Numbered from the stretch's first letter, positions 53,484 to 62,818 are shown. The stretch: 64,000 bases of DNA from Falsochrobactrum shanghaiense (GCF_003149535.1 NZ_QGDB01000002.1:434001-498000), one strand, 5' to 3'. The notes: generated from the sequence alone by a model not told the origin. Translations and numbers: made by a program.

Positions 53484-54587
53484 ATGAAAGAGATCGTTGT
53501 TGTTGGCGCAGGCAAAATCGGGGCGACCATTGCCGACCTTCTGGCCGAAACGGGCGACTATGCCGTCACTGTCGTAGACCGTGCGCAGGCGCAGCTCGAT
53601 GCGCTTGAAACTTCCGCGACCGTCAAGACCCAGGCTCTCGACATCAAGGATGCCGCAGCGCTGGAAGCCGTGCTCGCAGGAAAATTCGCAGTGCTCAGCG
53701 CCGCGCCGTTCCAGCTTACGACCCTTATTGCGGAAGCTGCCGCCAAGACCGGCGTTCATTATCTGGACCTGACCGAAGACGTGGCCAGCACCAAGCGGGT
53801 CATCGAACTGGCCCAGGATTCCAAGACGGCGTTCATTCCGCAATGCGGTCTGGCTCCCGGCTTCATCTCGATTGTCGCCTATGACCTTGCAAAGCGTTTC
53901 GATGCGCTCGACAGCGTGCGCATGCGCGTTGGCGCCCTGCCGCAATACCCGTCCAATGCGCTCAACTACAATCTGACCTGGAGCACCGACGGGCTGATCA
54001 ATGAATATATCGAGCCATGCGAAGCCATTGTAAACGGCAAGCTGACCAAGGTTCCGGCGCTTGAAGAGCGCGAAGAATTCTCGCTTGACGGCGTAACCTA
54101 TGAAGCCTTCAACACATCCGGCGGACTGGGCACCTTGTGCGAAACGCTCGACGGCAAGGTACGCACGCTCAATTACCGCACCATCCGCTATCCGGGCCAT
54201 GTGGCCTTGATGAAGGCCCTGCTCAATGATCTTGGCCTGCGCCATCGCCGTGAAGTGCTCAAGGACATTTTTGAAAACGCATTGCCGTCCACCATTCAGG
54301 ACGTGGTGGTGATTTTCGTCACGGTTTCGGGCACGAAGAATGGCCGTCTGGTTCAGGAAACCTACGCAAACAAGGTCTATGCCAATCAGGTGGGCAAGAT
54401 CGTGCGCTCGGGTATCCAGATCACGACCGCCTCGGCGATCTGCGCCGTTCTCGACATGCTCGCCAAGGGCGATCTTCCACAGGCGGGCTTCGTGCGTCAG
54501 GAAGACATCACGCTTGAAAAGTTCCTCGCCAACCGTTTTGGCAAGGCCTATGCGCAGACCGACCAGTGCACGCGTCTGGTCGCCTGA
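53484..54587 (+). CDS. Saccharopine dehydrogenase-family protein, probable L-lysine 6-dehydrogenase
   Basis: A 367-residue enzyme predicted to oxidise L-lysine at the epsilon carbon to allysine/piperideine-6-carboxylate with NAD+. Rossmann motif VVVGAGKIGATIADLLAETG, then HYLDLTEDVASTKRVIELAQ, IPQCGLAPGFISIVAYDLAK, GALPQYPSNALNYNLTWSTD and SGGLGTLCETLDGKVRTLNY, which resemble the Agrobacterium LysDH. ATG 53484 follows AGGGAAAG; the frame to 53418 is less likely. Divergent from an Lrp regulator and followed by LAO-type binding proteins. A saccharopine-forming role is less likely at this length. Confidence 0.85.
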   Translation: MKEIVVVGAGKIGATIADLLAETGDYAVTVVDRAQAQLDALETSATVKTQALDIKDAAALEAVLAGKFAVLSAAPFQLTTLIAEAAAKTGVHYLDLTEDVASTKRVIELAQDSKTAFIPQCGLAPGFISIVAYDLAKRFDALDSVRMRVGALPQYPSNALNYNLTWSTDGLINEYIEPCEAIVNGKLTKVPALEEREEFSLDGVTYEAFNTSGGLGTLCETLDGKVRTLNYRTIRYPGHVALMKALLNDLGLRHRREVLKDIFENALPSTIQDVVVIFVTVSGTKNGRLVQETYANKVYANQVGKIVRSGIQITTASAICAVLDMLAKGDLPQAGFVRQEDITLEKFLANRFGKAYAQTDQCTRLVA

Positions 54588-54610
54588 TCTTAGCAGGCTG
54601 AGATGGATTG

Positions 54611-54641
54611 TTCCGTTGCGCCTCTGGCGCAGCGGAATTTT
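54611..54641 (+). terminator. Terminator of the lysine dehydrogenase gene
   Basis: TTCCGTTGCGCC pairs with GGCGCAGCGGAA (one G-T pair) around TCT and is followed by TTTT. Confidence 0.8.
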
Positions 54642-54742
54642 GCATTTGCATGGGTCGTTTGGATTTCGGCCAAATTTTTGGTTGAAACCATGCGTTCGAG
54701 GTGCAACGAAAGCGCCACGTAAAATCAAGAAACGGGAAAATC

Positions 54743-55507
54743 ATGTTGAAATCATTTCTGCTGGCCGGCTTGGCCGCTACCGTTCTCGCCCTGCCGGTGC
54801 AGGCAAAGGAATGGAAAGAAATCCGTATCGCCAGCGAAGGGGCTTATCCGCCCTTCAATTATATGTCTCCCGAGGGGAAGCTGATCGGTTTCGATCTGGA
54901 TATTGCGCAGGCCCTTTGCGATGCGATGGAAGCAAAATGCGAGATCGTCGCCAATGATTGGGACGGTATGATCCCCGGCCTTCAGGCCAACAAGTTCGAC
55001 GCAGTCATTGCATCGATGGCGATCACGGAAGAACGCGCAAAGCAGGTGGCGTTCACGGATCGCTATTACACGACGCCGCTGGCGGTCGTGGTGCCCAATG
55101 ACAGCGATATTGCCTCGCTCGAACCATCCGCCTTCGACGGCAAGACGGTTGGCGCGCAGGCGGGGACTACGCAGGGCAATTATGCCGACGATGTATATGG
55201 CAAGGCTGGTGCGGATGTCCGGCTCTATCCAACGGCGGACGAGGCCAATGCCGATCTTGAAAGCGGTCGTCTCGATGCCATCGCAGCCGATAAGTTTCTT
55301 GCCGCCGACTGGCTGAAAAACGGCGCAGGCGCGGATTGCTGCAAGTTCCTGGGCGATATTCCCGGTTCCGAAACGCAGATTTCGGTTGCCTTGCGTCAGG
55401 GTGACGATGATCTGCGCGAACAGTTCAATGCGGCCATCAAGAAAATTCGCGAAGACGGCACGTACGACACGATTCGCAAGAAGTACTTCGATTTCGATAT
55501 ATATTGA
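54743..55507 (+). CDS. LAO-type amino-acid binding protein, copy 1
   Basis: A 254-residue periplasmic protein of the lysine/arginine/ornithine-binding family. Signal peptide MLKSFLLAGLAATVLALPVQ then A. KEWKEIRIASEGAYPPFNYM, CDAMEAKC (the disulfide pair seen in LAO and HisJ), DWDGMIPGLQANKFDAVIAS and DDLREQFNAAIKKIREDGTY follow. ATG 54743 follows GGGAAAATC. The two Cys in ADCCKFLG are extra. No permease or ATPase is adjacent. Very similar to the next gene. Confidence 0.9.
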   Translation: MLKSFLLAGLAATVLALPVQAKEWKEIRIASEGAYPPFNYMSPEGKLIGFDLDIAQALCDAMEAKCEIVANDWDGMIPGLQANKFDAVIASMAITEERAKQVAFTDRYYTTPLAVVVPNDSDIASLEPSAFDGKTVGAQAGTTQGNYADDVYGKAGADVRLYPTADEANADLESGRLDAIAADKFLAADWLKNGAGADCCKFLGDIPGSETQISVALRQGDDDLREQFNAAIKKIREDGTYDTIRKKYFDFDIY

Positions 55508-55521
55508 TGCGAAATGATCAT

Positions 55522-55560
55522 CGGGCGGCTTCAACTTTCACTTGAAGGAAAAGCCGCCCG
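55522..55560 (+). promoter_or_regulatory. Stem-loop between the tandem binding-protein genes
   Basis: CGGGCGGCTT and AAGCCGCCCG pair perfectly around 19 bases, with a further CAA/TTG pairing inside. No T run follows, so partial termination or mRNA protection is more likely. Confidence 0.6.
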
Positions 55561-55635
55561 GTGCTTGAGTATAGGCTCACAAGATAAAGACAGGGGCAAA
55601 CCCTGCATCACAGAGGCAACAACAAGGGGAACATC

Positions 55636-56397
55636 ATGCTGAAATCTATCCTGTTTGCAGGCGTCGCAACCGTGCTGGCCGCATTTCCGGCGCAGGCAAA
55701 GGAATGGAAGGAAATCCGTATTGCGACGGAAGGGGCTTATCCGCCGTTTAATTTCGTTGCAGCGGATGGTTCGCTGCAAGGGCTGGATGTTGAAATCGCC
55801 CGGGCGCTTTGCGATGCGATGGAAGCGAAATGCGAGATCGTCGCCAATGATTGGGACGGTATGATTCCGGGCCTTCAGGCCAACAAGTTCGATGCCGTCG
55901 TCGCATCCATGAGCATTACCGAAGAGCGCAAGAAGCAGGTCGCTTTTACCGATAAATATTATTCAACGCCGCTTTCCGTGGTCGTGCCGAAAGACAGCCC
56001 CATTACCTCGGTTGACGCTGCCGCCTTTGCGGGCAAAACCATCGGAGCGCAAGGCTCGACGACGCAGAGTGCCTATGCCGAAGATGTTTATGGCAAGGCC
56101 GGTGCGGAGGTCAAACTTTACCCGACCGCCGACGAAGCCAATGCCGATCTTAAAAGCGGACGCCTCGATGCCGTCGTGTCGGACAAGTTCCCGATCTCCG
56201 ACTGGGCCAAGGGTGATGGCGCGGATTGCTGCAAGATGCTCGGCGATATTCCGGGGACACAGACAGATACGGCTATCGCGCTTCGTCAGGGTGACGATGA
56301 TCTGCGTGAGCAGTTCAATGCCGCCATCAAGAAAATCCGCGAGGATGGCACCTACGCGACGATTGTGAAGAAATATTTCGATTTCGACATCTATTGA
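55636..56397 (+). CDS. LAO-type amino-acid binding protein, copy 2
   Basis: A 253-residue paralogue of the preceding protein with the same layout: signal peptide MLKSILFAGVATVLAAFPAQ then A, CDAMEAKC, DWDGMIPGLQANKFDAVVAS and DDLREQFNAAIKKIREDGTY. Differences cluster in the ligand lobes (NFVAADGSLQGLDVEIA; SPITSVDAAAFAGKTIGAQG), so the ligand may differ. ATG 55636 follows AGGGGAACATC. Lysine or related basic amino acids are inferred from family and neighbours. Confidence 0.9.
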   Translation: MLKSILFAGVATVLAAFPAQAKEWKEIRIATEGAYPPFNFVAADGSLQGLDVEIARALCDAMEAKCEIVANDWDGMIPGLQANKFDAVVASMSITEERKKQVAFTDKYYSTPLSVVVPKDSPITSVDAAAFAGKTIGAQGSTTQSAYAEDVYGKAGAEVKLYPTADEANADLKSGRLDAVVSDKFPISDWAKGDGADCCKMLGDIPGTQTDTAIALRQGDDDLREQFNAAIKKIREDGTYATIVKKYFDFDIY

Positions 56398-56490
56398 TCG
56401 CTTGTAAAGAACCTTGTTCTTTGCTGTATGCAACAGCACATTGGTCCATGGCCGGTGTGCTGTTTTATTTCGGGGGCTGGCGGGAAGATC

Positions 56491-57741
56491 ATGCGACAAG
56501 AAGATGTCATCGTTCTGGGCGCAGGGATTGTCGGGGTTTCTGCCGCTCTTCACTTGCAGGCGAGAGGGCGCTCCGTCTGCCTGATCGACCGCGGAGAACC
56601 CGGACAAGGCACGAGCTTCGGCAATGCAGGGCTGATCGAACGCTCCAGCGTCATTCCCTATTCATTTCCGCGCGGTTTTGGCAAGCTGCTTCGCTATGGT
56701 TTAAACCGGCGTACCGATGTCCGCTATGATCCGCTTTATGTGCCGCACATAGCCCGCTGGCTGGTGCAATATTGGCGGCAGTCATCGCCTGAAGGGCTGA
56801 AGATCGCCACCGAAGCCATGCTGCCGCTGATTGAAGCCAGTGTGAACGAACATGATGCGCTTGTCGCGCAGGCAGGATGTGAAAAGCTGGTTCGCAATCA
56901 GGGCTGGCTGGAGGTCTTCCGCAATCAGGCCGCACTTGAGAGAGCCATCGAGCGCTTGCCGCAGTTGCAGCGTTTCAACCTTTCCTATGAGGTTCTGGAA
57001 GCGAAGGCCGTCCGCCAAAAGGAAGTTACTCTGGGCAAGGTCGCTGGCGGCATTCATTGGCTCGATCCCAAAACGATCGTTAATCCCGGCGGTCTGGTCC
57101 AAGCCTATGCGGAGCTCTTCCGCCGCAATGGGGGGAGCTTCGTTCATGGCGATGCAGCGACCCTTGCGCAGAATAATGGCCGCTGGCAGGTGATGACCGA
57201 TGAAGGCATCGTCCCGGCGCGCGACGTGGTCGTCGCCCTTGGCCCGCAGTCCGGGCTGGTCTTTCAGAAACTGGGCTATGATTTCCCGCTGGCCATCAAG
57301 CGGGGGCATCATCTGCATTTTGAAATGAAGGATGGCGCACGGCTTGGGCATACCGTACTCGACGAGGAAGCGGGCTATGTTCTTGCGCCGATGGTGCAGG
57401 GGGTGAGGCTTTCGACAGGCATTGAATTTGCCGCGCCTGATGCGCCTCCAAACCGTATTCAGCTCGCGCGCGCGGAAAAAATCGCCCGCCGCCTCATTCC
57501 GCAACTGGGTGCACCGGTTGAAAAATCGCCTTGGCTGGGCTTGCGTCCCTGCTTGCCCGACATGCGGCCAATCATCGGACCGGCTCCCCGCCATAAGGGC
57601 CTGTGGTTCGATTTTGGCCATGCGCATCATGGGCTGACGCTTGGTCCCGCCAGCGGTCGTCTGCTCGCGGAAATGATGACGGGCGAAAAGCCGTTCACCA
57701 ATCCCGCCCCCTATGCGGCGGAGCGGTTCCTGAAAGCCTGA
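56491..57741 (+). CDS. DadA-like FAD-dependent amino-acid dehydrogenase
   Basis: A 416-residue FAD oxidoreductase of the DAO/DadA fold. The dinucleotide motif is VIVLGAGIVGVSAALHLQAR near residue 7; GTSFGNAGLIERSSVIPYSF and HWLDPKTIVNPGGLVQAYAE are DadA-specific, and the C-terminal LWFDFGHAHHGLTLGPASGR carries the flavin-binding Gly-rich stretch. ATG 56491 follows GGGAAG. It may oxidise D-lysine or another imported amino acid to the keto acid. The longer frame to 56428 is unlikely. Confidence 0.87.
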   Translation: MRQEDVIVLGAGIVGVSAALHLQARGRSVCLIDRGEPGQGTSFGNAGLIERSSVIPYSFPRGFGKLLRYGLNRRTDVRYDPLYVPHIARWLVQYWRQSSPEGLKIATEAMLPLIEASVNEHDALVAQAGCEKLVRNQGWLEVFRNQAALERAIERLPQLQRFNLSYEVLEAKAVRQKEVTLGKVAGGIHWLDPKTIVNPGGLVQAYAELFRRNGGSFVHGDAATLAQNNGRWQVMTDEGIVPARDVVVALGPQSGLVFQKLGYDFPLAIKRGHHLHFEMKDGARLGHTVLDEEAGYVLAPMVQGVRLSTGIEFAAPDAPPNRIQLARAEKIARRLIPQLGAPVEKSPWLGLRPCLPDMRPIIGPAPRHKGLWFDFGHAHHGLTLGPASGRLLAEMMTGEKPFTNPAPYAAERFLKA

Positions 57742-57754
57742 CTGGGCAATTTGC

Positions 57755-57785
57755 GCGGTTCCGCTTGCAGTGGAACCGCTTCTGA
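57755..57785 (+). terminator. Terminator between dadA-like gene and sitD
   Basis: GCGGTTCCGCT pairs with AGTGGAACCGC (one G-T pair) around TGC. It serves convergent genes on the two strands. Confidence 0.7.
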
Positions 57786-57786
57786 A

Positions 57787-58641
57787 TCAGGCTTGCTTTA
57801 TTTCGTGTTGCGCTTCGGCCCTTGCCGTGCGCCATGAGGAAAACAGGAATGCCGCGATGAAAATGATCGTCATCAGCAATACGATTGTCGGGGCAGGAGC
57901 GCTGTCGATAAAGAACGAGAGATAAACGCCCATAAAGGACGAGAAAACGGCAATAATGACCGATAGCAGCATCATCATACTGAACTGTCGCGTCAGCAGA
58001 TAGGCGATGGCGCCCGGCGCAATCAGCATTGAGATCGCAAGGATGATTCCAACCGCCTTGAGTACGCCAACAATGGTTAGCGAGATCAGGCACAGCAGCC
58101 CGTAGTGAAGCAGGCGCACGCGCAGTCCAACAGCTCTCGCCTGTGCCGGATCGAATGCGTGAAGCAGGAAATCACGCCATTTTACGATAAGAACTCCGGC
58201 GGTTATGGCCGCGATAATGGCTGTTTCGACCAGATCGCCAGCGGTAATACCCAGCATGTCGCCAAATAAAATATGGTCGAGATGCACGTCGGAGCGGACG
58301 GCGACATAGAGCACCAGTCCCAGACCGAACATTCCCGAGAACACCACGCCCATGACCGTGTCCTGCTTGATGCGGCTGTTTTCCTTGAGAAAACCCGTTG
58401 CAAGCGCACAGGCCAGCCCGGCCACAAATGCGCCAATGCCAAAGGGCAGGCCGACAATATAGGCTATCACGACCCCCGGCAGTACGGCATGGCTGATGGC
58501 GTCTCCCATCAATGACCAGCCCTTGAGCACCAGAAAACAGGAAAGGAGCGCTGTGGGTATCGCAATCAGCACAGAAATTGCAAACGCATAGCGCATGAAT
58601 TCGAACTGAAACGGCATGAACAGCATTTCGCTAAATGTCAC
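57787..58641 (-). CDS. sitD: Mn2+/Fe2+ ABC transporter permease SitD-like
   Basis: A 284-residue ABC-3 family permease with about eight helices. LKGWSLMGDAISHAVLPGVV, HLDHILFGDMLGITAGDLVE and AVGIILAISMLIAPGAIAYL are family landmarks. Its ATG overlaps the stop of the upstream permease by four bases. Last gene of the sit operon. Confidence 0.86.
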   Translation of the reverse strand: MTFSEMLFMPFQFEFMRYAFAISVLIAIPTALLSCFLVLKGWSLMGDAISHAVLPGVVIAYIVGLPFGIGAFVAGLACALATGFLKENSRIKQDTVMGVVFSGMFGLGLVLYVAVRSDVHLDHILFGDMLGITAGDLVETAIIAAITAGVLIVKWRDFLLHAFDPAQARAVGLRVRLLHYGLLCLISLTIVGVLKAVGIILAISMLIAPGAIAYLLTRQFSMMMLLSVIIAVFSSFMGVYLSFFIDSAPAPTIVLLMTIIFIAAFLFSSWRTARAEAQHEIKQA

Positions 58642-59498
58642 GGCTGCGCCTCCTTTAAAGCCATTGCTGCACGTCGCCGCGCAGCGATCATGCCGTGCTT
58701 GGGAGCGAAGAAAAATACGACGAGAAAAATCAGGGTCTGCAACACAACGATGATCCCACCCGTGGCTCCGTCAAGGAAATAGCTGATATAGGCACCGGCG
58801 AAGCTAGTGACGGAGCCGATGATGACGGCGATCCATAACAGGCGCGAAAAACGGTCGGTCAGCAAATAGGCGGCGGCACCGGGCGTCACGACCATGCAGA
58901 TGACCAGAAAAGCGCCCACCGTCTGCATCGCTGCCACAGTACAGGCGGCCAGCAGGGTGAAAAACATGATCTTGAGCGCTGTCGTCTTCAACCCGATGGA
59001 GCGGGCATGGCTTTCGTCAAAGAAGACCACCATGAGGTCTTTCCATTTGAGAAGCAGCAGGACCAGTGTAACGAATCCGATAACGGCCAGTTGCAGCGTA
59101 TCCTGCGGCGTGATGGCCAGAATATTGCCAAGCACGATAGTCTGAATGCTGACGGCGGTCGGCTTCAATGAGATCATGAACAGGCCGAGGCCGAAAAAGG
59201 ACGTAAAAATCAGCCCGATGATTGCATCCTCTTTCAGCTTCGTACGCTGATTGAGAAACAGCATTGCCGCAGCCGCAAGTCCACCGGAAAAAAACGCGCC
59301 AATGGAGAAGGGCAGGCCGAGCATATAGGCACCCGCGACACCGGGAACGATCGCATGCGAAAGCGCGTCGCCAATCAGGGACCAGCCCTTGAGCATCAGA
59401 TAGGCTGATAAGAAAGCGCATACTCCGCCCACAAGGGCCGAAACCCACATCGCGTTGAGCATGTAACCATAGCTGAAGGGCTCCAGCAGATATGCCAT
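58638..59498 (-). CDS. sitC: Mn2+/Fe2+ ABC transporter permease SitC-like
   Basis: A 286-residue ABC-3 permease and paralogue of the next gene: LKGWSLIGDALSHAIVPGVA, TIVLGNILAITPQDTLQLAV and VGAFLVICMVVTPGAAAYLL. Its ATG shares one base with the ATPase stop (TAATG). The C-terminus is basic and cytoplasmic. Confidence 0.87.
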   Translation of the reverse strand: MAYLLEPFSYGYMLNAMWVSALVGGVCAFLSAYLMLKGWSLIGDALSHAIVPGVAGAYMLGLPFSIGAFFSGGLAAAAMLFLNQRTKLKEDAIIGLIFTSFFGLGLFMISLKPTAVSIQTIVLGNILAITPQDTLQLAVIGFVTLVLLLLKWKDLMVVFFDESHARSIGLKTTALKIMFFTLLAACTVAAMQTVGAFLVICMVVTPGAAAYLLTDRFSRLLWIAVIIGSVTSFAGAYISYFLDGATGGIIVVLQTLIFLVVFFFAPKHGMIAARRRAAMALKEAQP

Positions 59499-60385
59499 TA
59501 TTTGCGATCCTCAGTCCTGTTTTCGTAGAGCACGAAAGGACGTTCATCATCGGTGATGACGCCGACTGCGGCGCGGTTCTTCCTGGTCGTGTCGTCAATA
59601 ACGAGATGGCGCAGCACGCCGCCAAACGTCTTTTCCAGATTGGCCTGGGTGAAGACCTCGTCTGTGGGGCCATAGGCCAGAACCGTATGCTTGAGCAAAA
59701 CCGTGCGGTCACAGAATTCAGGCACGCTGCCGAGATTATGCGTGGAAACCAGCATGACGCGGCCTTCATCGCGCAGGCTGCGCAACAGCACGACAATGGC
59801 TTCCTCCGTCTTTACGTCCACGCCGGTAAACGGCTCATCAAGAAGAATGACACGGCCATCCTGAGCCAGTGCGCGGGCGAGAAAAACACGCTTCTTCTGC
59901 CCTCCGGACAATTCTCCGATCTGGCGCTTGCGGAAATCGAGCATGTTTACGCGGCGCAGCGCATTTTCAACCGCCTCGTGATCGGCGCGGCGCGGAATGC
60001 GCATCATGCCCATATGGCCGTAGCGCCCCATCATCACCACATCTTCAACCAGCACCGGAAAGTTCCAGTCGACCTCCTCACTCTGCGGCACATAGGCAAC
60101 GAGATTTTTCTTCAAGGCCTCGTTTACCGACAAGCCAAGGATCGATATTTCTCCCCTGGCGAGGCGGACGAAACCCATAATCGCCTTGAACAAAGTGGAT
60201 TTGCCGGAGCCGTTTACGCCCACCAGCGCGGTAATCGTTCCGGTCGGCGTTGTAAAACTGGCATTGCGCAACGCCGTATGACCATTGCGATAAGTGACCG
60301 TCGCATCTTCTACAGACAAACCACTGGCTGCGCTCTCATCAAGCGCAGCCGCAGTTTTCCGGTTATGATTTACCGGAACATTCAT
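59498..60385 (-). CDS. sitB: Mn2+/Fe2+ ABC transporter ATPase SitB-like
   Basis: A 295-residue ATPase of the metal-chelate family. Walker [14 protein letters not shown]-loop [13 protein letters not shown] (the EEVDW form found in Mn/Zn importers), signature [13 protein letters not shown], Walker [14 protein letters not shown] and switch His in VSTHNLGSV. The ATG overlaps the sitA stop (ATGA). N-terminal 25 residues precede the usual start and are polar. Confidence 0.9.
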   Translation of the reverse strand: MNVPVNHNRKTAAALDESAASGLSVEDATVTYRNGHTALRNASFTTPTGTITALVGVNGSGKSTLFKAIMGFVRLARGEISILGLSVNEALKKNLVAYVPQSEEVDWNFPVLVEDVVMMGRYGHMGMMRIPRRADHEAVENALRRVNMLDFRKRQIGELSGGQKKRVFLARALAQDGRVILLDEPFTGVDVKTEEAIVVLLRSLRDEGRVMLVSTHNLGSVPEFCDRTVLLKHTVLAYGPTDEVFTQANLEKTFGGVLRHLVIDDTTRKNRAAVGVITDDERPFVLYENRTEDRK

Positions 60386-61287
60386 TGTTGCAGACCTTTC
60401 GCAATCGTATTTGAGGTAACCTTCAGCAGATCGATATAGTTTGGCACAGGTCCATCCGGCTCCGAAAGGGAATCCACATAGAGAACGCCGGCATATTTGG
60501 CACCGGTTTCCCGGGCCACCTGCTCGGCGGGCGCAGCGGAAACCGTGCTCTCGGAGAAGACCGCCGTAATGCCATGCTCGCGGACTGCGTCGATGACCTT
60601 GCGCACCTGTTGCGGAGTGCCTTGCTGATCGGCATTGATCGGCCAGAGATAAAGCTCCTTGAGGCCGAAATCACGCGCCAGATACGAGAATGCGCCTTCG
60701 CTTGTAACCAGCCAGCGCTTATCCTCGGGGATCGCGTCGAGTTCCGCATGGATCGGGTCGATCGCCGCCTTTATCTGCGCTTTGTAGTCTTCCGCATTGG
60801 CCTTGTAGGTTTCAGCATTGTCCGGATCGTATTTCACAAAAGCATCGCGGATATTGTCGACGTAAATCAGCGCGGAAGTGGGAGACATCCACGCATGCGG
60901 ATTGGGCTTGCCACTATAAGGCCCTTCCGCGATCCCGATCGGATCGACGCCATCCGAGACGACTGCGCTGGGCACGTCTTTAAGACGCGAGAAGAACTTT
61001 TCGAACCAGCGTTCCAGGTTAAGGCCGTTCCACAAAATGAGATTTGCGTCCTGCGCCTTGATGAGATCGCCCGGGGTGGGCTGATAATCATGAATTTCCG
61101 CACCCGGCTTGGTGATGGATTCAACCGTGGCCGCGTCCCCCGCTACGTTGCGGGCAATATCGGCAATAACGGTAAAGGTCGTTACGGCTTTAAACTTGTC
61201 GGCAGCAAATGCGGTGCCGGTCGCCATGCATAATAAAAGGCTGCCCACGAGGCCGGCAGTCACTTTACGCATTGTGAGTCGAAACAT
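60382..61287 (-). CDS. sitA: Mn2+/Fe2+-binding periplasmic protein SitA-like
   Basis: A 301-residue cluster-9 metal-binding protein with signal peptide ([20 protein letters not shown] then AFA within the start). Four metal ligands can be read: His66 in [10 protein letters not shown], His in [10 protein letters not shown], Glu in [11 protein letters not shown] and Asp in YVDSLSEP. Glu instead of a third His marks the Mn/Fe rather than Zn type. ATG 61287 follows GGAGATAGGT; ATG 61299 and 61272 are in frame. Two Mur-type boxes precede it. Confidence 0.88.
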   Translation of the reverse strand: MFRLTMRKVTAGLVGSLLLCMATGTAFAADKFKAVTTFTVIADIARNVAGDAATVESITKPGAEIHDYQPTPGDLIKAQDANLILWNGLNLERWFEKFFSRLKDVPSAVVSDGVDPIGIAEGPYSGKPNPHAWMSPTSALIYVDNIRDAFVKYDPDNAETYKANAEDYKAQIKAAIDPIHAELDAIPEDKRWLVTSEGAFSYLARDFGLKELYLWPINADQQGTPQQVRKVIDAVREHGITAVFSESTVSAAPAEQVARETGAKYAGVLYVDSLSEPDGPVPNYIDLLKVTSNTIAKGLQQ

Positions 61288-61300
61288 ACCTATCTCCATG

Positions 61301-61317
61301 TTGCAAATAACTCGCAA
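61301..61317. promoter_or_regulatory. Mur-type box 2 of the sit promoter
   Basis: TTGCAAAT-A-ACTCGCAA pairs at six of eight positions and has the TGCAAAT core. It is 14 bases upstream of the sitA ATG, over the leader. Confidence 0.45.
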
Positions 61318-61351
61318 CTGCATAATGAAAAGGATAAGGCTAATCAAGCCT

Positions 61352-61372
61352 TTTTGCAAATGATTTGCAAAA
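61352..61372. promoter_or_regulatory. Mur-type box 1 of the sit promoter
   Basis: TTTTGCAAAT and ATTTGCAAAA are exact complements around one G, a 21-base palindrome. It matches the TGCAAAT-N-ATTTGCA pattern of manganese-responsive Mur and Fur-family sites upstream of sitABCD in rhizobia. Confidence 0.6.
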
Positions 61373-61590
61373 GTAGGAGATTTGATGTGATGCTATGGTG
61401 TATCAGGAGATATATGCACGTATAAATTGCAATCAGGATTATTTTGTGTAGTCTGGACAATGGAGCGCGTCTGTTTTGAGCTGCATGCCAGTCAGTCAAG
61501 AATCGATACAGAAGACGGTCGGAGCGCAGAGCGGGCAAGTAAGCATCCGAAATTCATTTTTGATTTTGATTTGAGGATCGGGGGATATTG

Positions 61591-62472
61591 ATGGTTTTAA
61601 CGATGCAAAGCCGCAGTAGTAACGTTGTTGGCCCGCTTATTGGAAAAGCAACTGATCGTGATGTGACGAATGCCATACAGTCGAAAGGACCGTTTCGTTA
61701 TGGCCTGACACCGGTGGGTATCGATTTTTACGCACCGGATAAAATGCTTGCTCTTACTTTGCTTGAACCCGTTCGCAATTTGCGATGGCGAAGTGCGGAC
61801 GGTCTGGACAATTCGGCAAGCTGTCCCGCCGGAACGGTTTTCTTTATCCCGGCGGATCATGGTGTCGCCATAACATGGCCAGAGGCAGTGCAATTCCTGT
61901 CGATGACCATAGACAAGACAGAGGATACGACGGATTTATCTGCCAGAATACCTGCGAGTATCATCAGGTTCTCCAGCAAACAATGTTTGCAGGTCAGCGA
62001 AATCATTCTGGAGCAGCTGGGAGAGGGGGCAGAGGAAAACTCCAATTATTTCGCCTCATTGCAATCGGTTCTGGTCAATCTTTTGTTACGCAATGCGCAG
62101 GTTGCACACTCGATGGGCGGGACGCAATCGGGCCTTAGCGCTTATGCCTGTGGGCAAATAGAGGCCTATTTGAAGGCGAATTTTCGCAACCCGGTTTCCG
62201 TGCCGGAGATGGCGCTCATGCTGGGCATATCGGCGGGACATTTCGCAACCTGTTTTCGTGAGAGTTTCGGTGAGACCCCGCATCAATATCTGATGAAGCT
62301 GCGATTGGACGAGGCAGAACGCTGCCTGGTCGAAACCGATATGCCGATAAGCGAGATCGCGGCGCGGTTAAGCTTTTCAAGCCAAAGCCATTTGACAACC
62401 GCATTGCGAAAATATCGCCAGCTGACCCCGGGAGAGATAAGGCGGCGCGGACGACAGCAGCGCTTGCGATAA
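61591..62472 (+). CDS. AraC-family transcriptional regulator
   Basis: A 293-residue regulator. Two C-terminal HTHs: VSVPEMALMLGISAGHFATC and PISEIAARLSFSSQSHLTTA, with the linker PHQYLMKLRLDEAERCLVET. The first 170 residues are an unassigned sensor domain lacking a clear cupin signature. ATG 61591 is taken with GGGGGA upstream; TTG 61588 is adjacent. It is divergent from sitA by 303 bases and may or may not control it. A perfect hairpin terminator follows. Confidence 0.87.
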   Translation: MVLTMQSRSSNVVGPLIGKATDRDVTNAIQSKGPFRYGLTPVGIDFYAPDKMLALTLLEPVRNLRWRSADGLDNSASCPAGTVFFIPADHGVAITWPEAVQFLSMTIDKTEDTTDLSARIPASIIRFSSKQCLQVSEIILEQLGEGAEENSNYFASLQSVLVNLLLRNAQVAHSMGGTQSGLSAYACGQIEAYLKANFRNPVSVPEMALMLGISAGHFATCFRESFGETPHQYLMKLRLDEAERCLVETDMPISEIAARLSFSSQSHLTTALRKYRQLTPGEIRRRGRQQRLR

Positions 62473-62567
62473 GGGCAAATCGTCACCTGAAGATTGGGCC
62501 GCATAATTCTCGTCGAGAAATAGCAGGGTTTTTGGCCTGATCTGTCCAGCAATAGATCAAAAGATGA

Positions 62568-62594
62568 GGAAATCAGCCTATCAGGCTGATTTCC
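62568..62594 (+). terminator. Terminator of the araC-type gene
   Basis: GGAAATCAGCCT and AGGCTGATTTCC are perfect complements around ATC, followed by TTGCTTATTATT. Confidence 0.7.
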
Positions 62595-62818
62595 TTGCTT
62601 ATTATTCAAGGCTTCATATTAGTTCGTCACCACGACCTGAATAATCCTGCCATTCATCGTGCCTGCGCCATATGACAATCCACACTCCCCCCGGCTTCCG
62701 CCAGCACCAAGAAAGGGCCATTCCATTTGTCGCCTTGCTGTAATGCTTCGTGCGCAGGTATACTCTTGCCAATTATGAGGGTAGAAATCCCTTCCTTGCG
62801 CGGGAAAGGAATTGAAAA
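62595..62818. other. Intergenic region before the small membrane peptide gene
   Basis: No supported gene. The reverse strand over about 62700-62800 has protein-like stretches in more than one frame (for example GDKWNGPFLVLAEAGGSVDC) but no start codon, so it may be a gene remnant. The promoter of the next gene must lie near 62750. Confidence 0.35.

Noticed and set aside
53373-54728. 451-codon minus-strand open frame
   Set aside because: Antisense to lysine dehydrogenase, which has a clear Rossmann motif and family landmarks.
62637-62810. Protein-like minus-strand segments in two frames
   Set aside because: No start codon and no recognised family; at best a gene remnant, so described only as intergenic.
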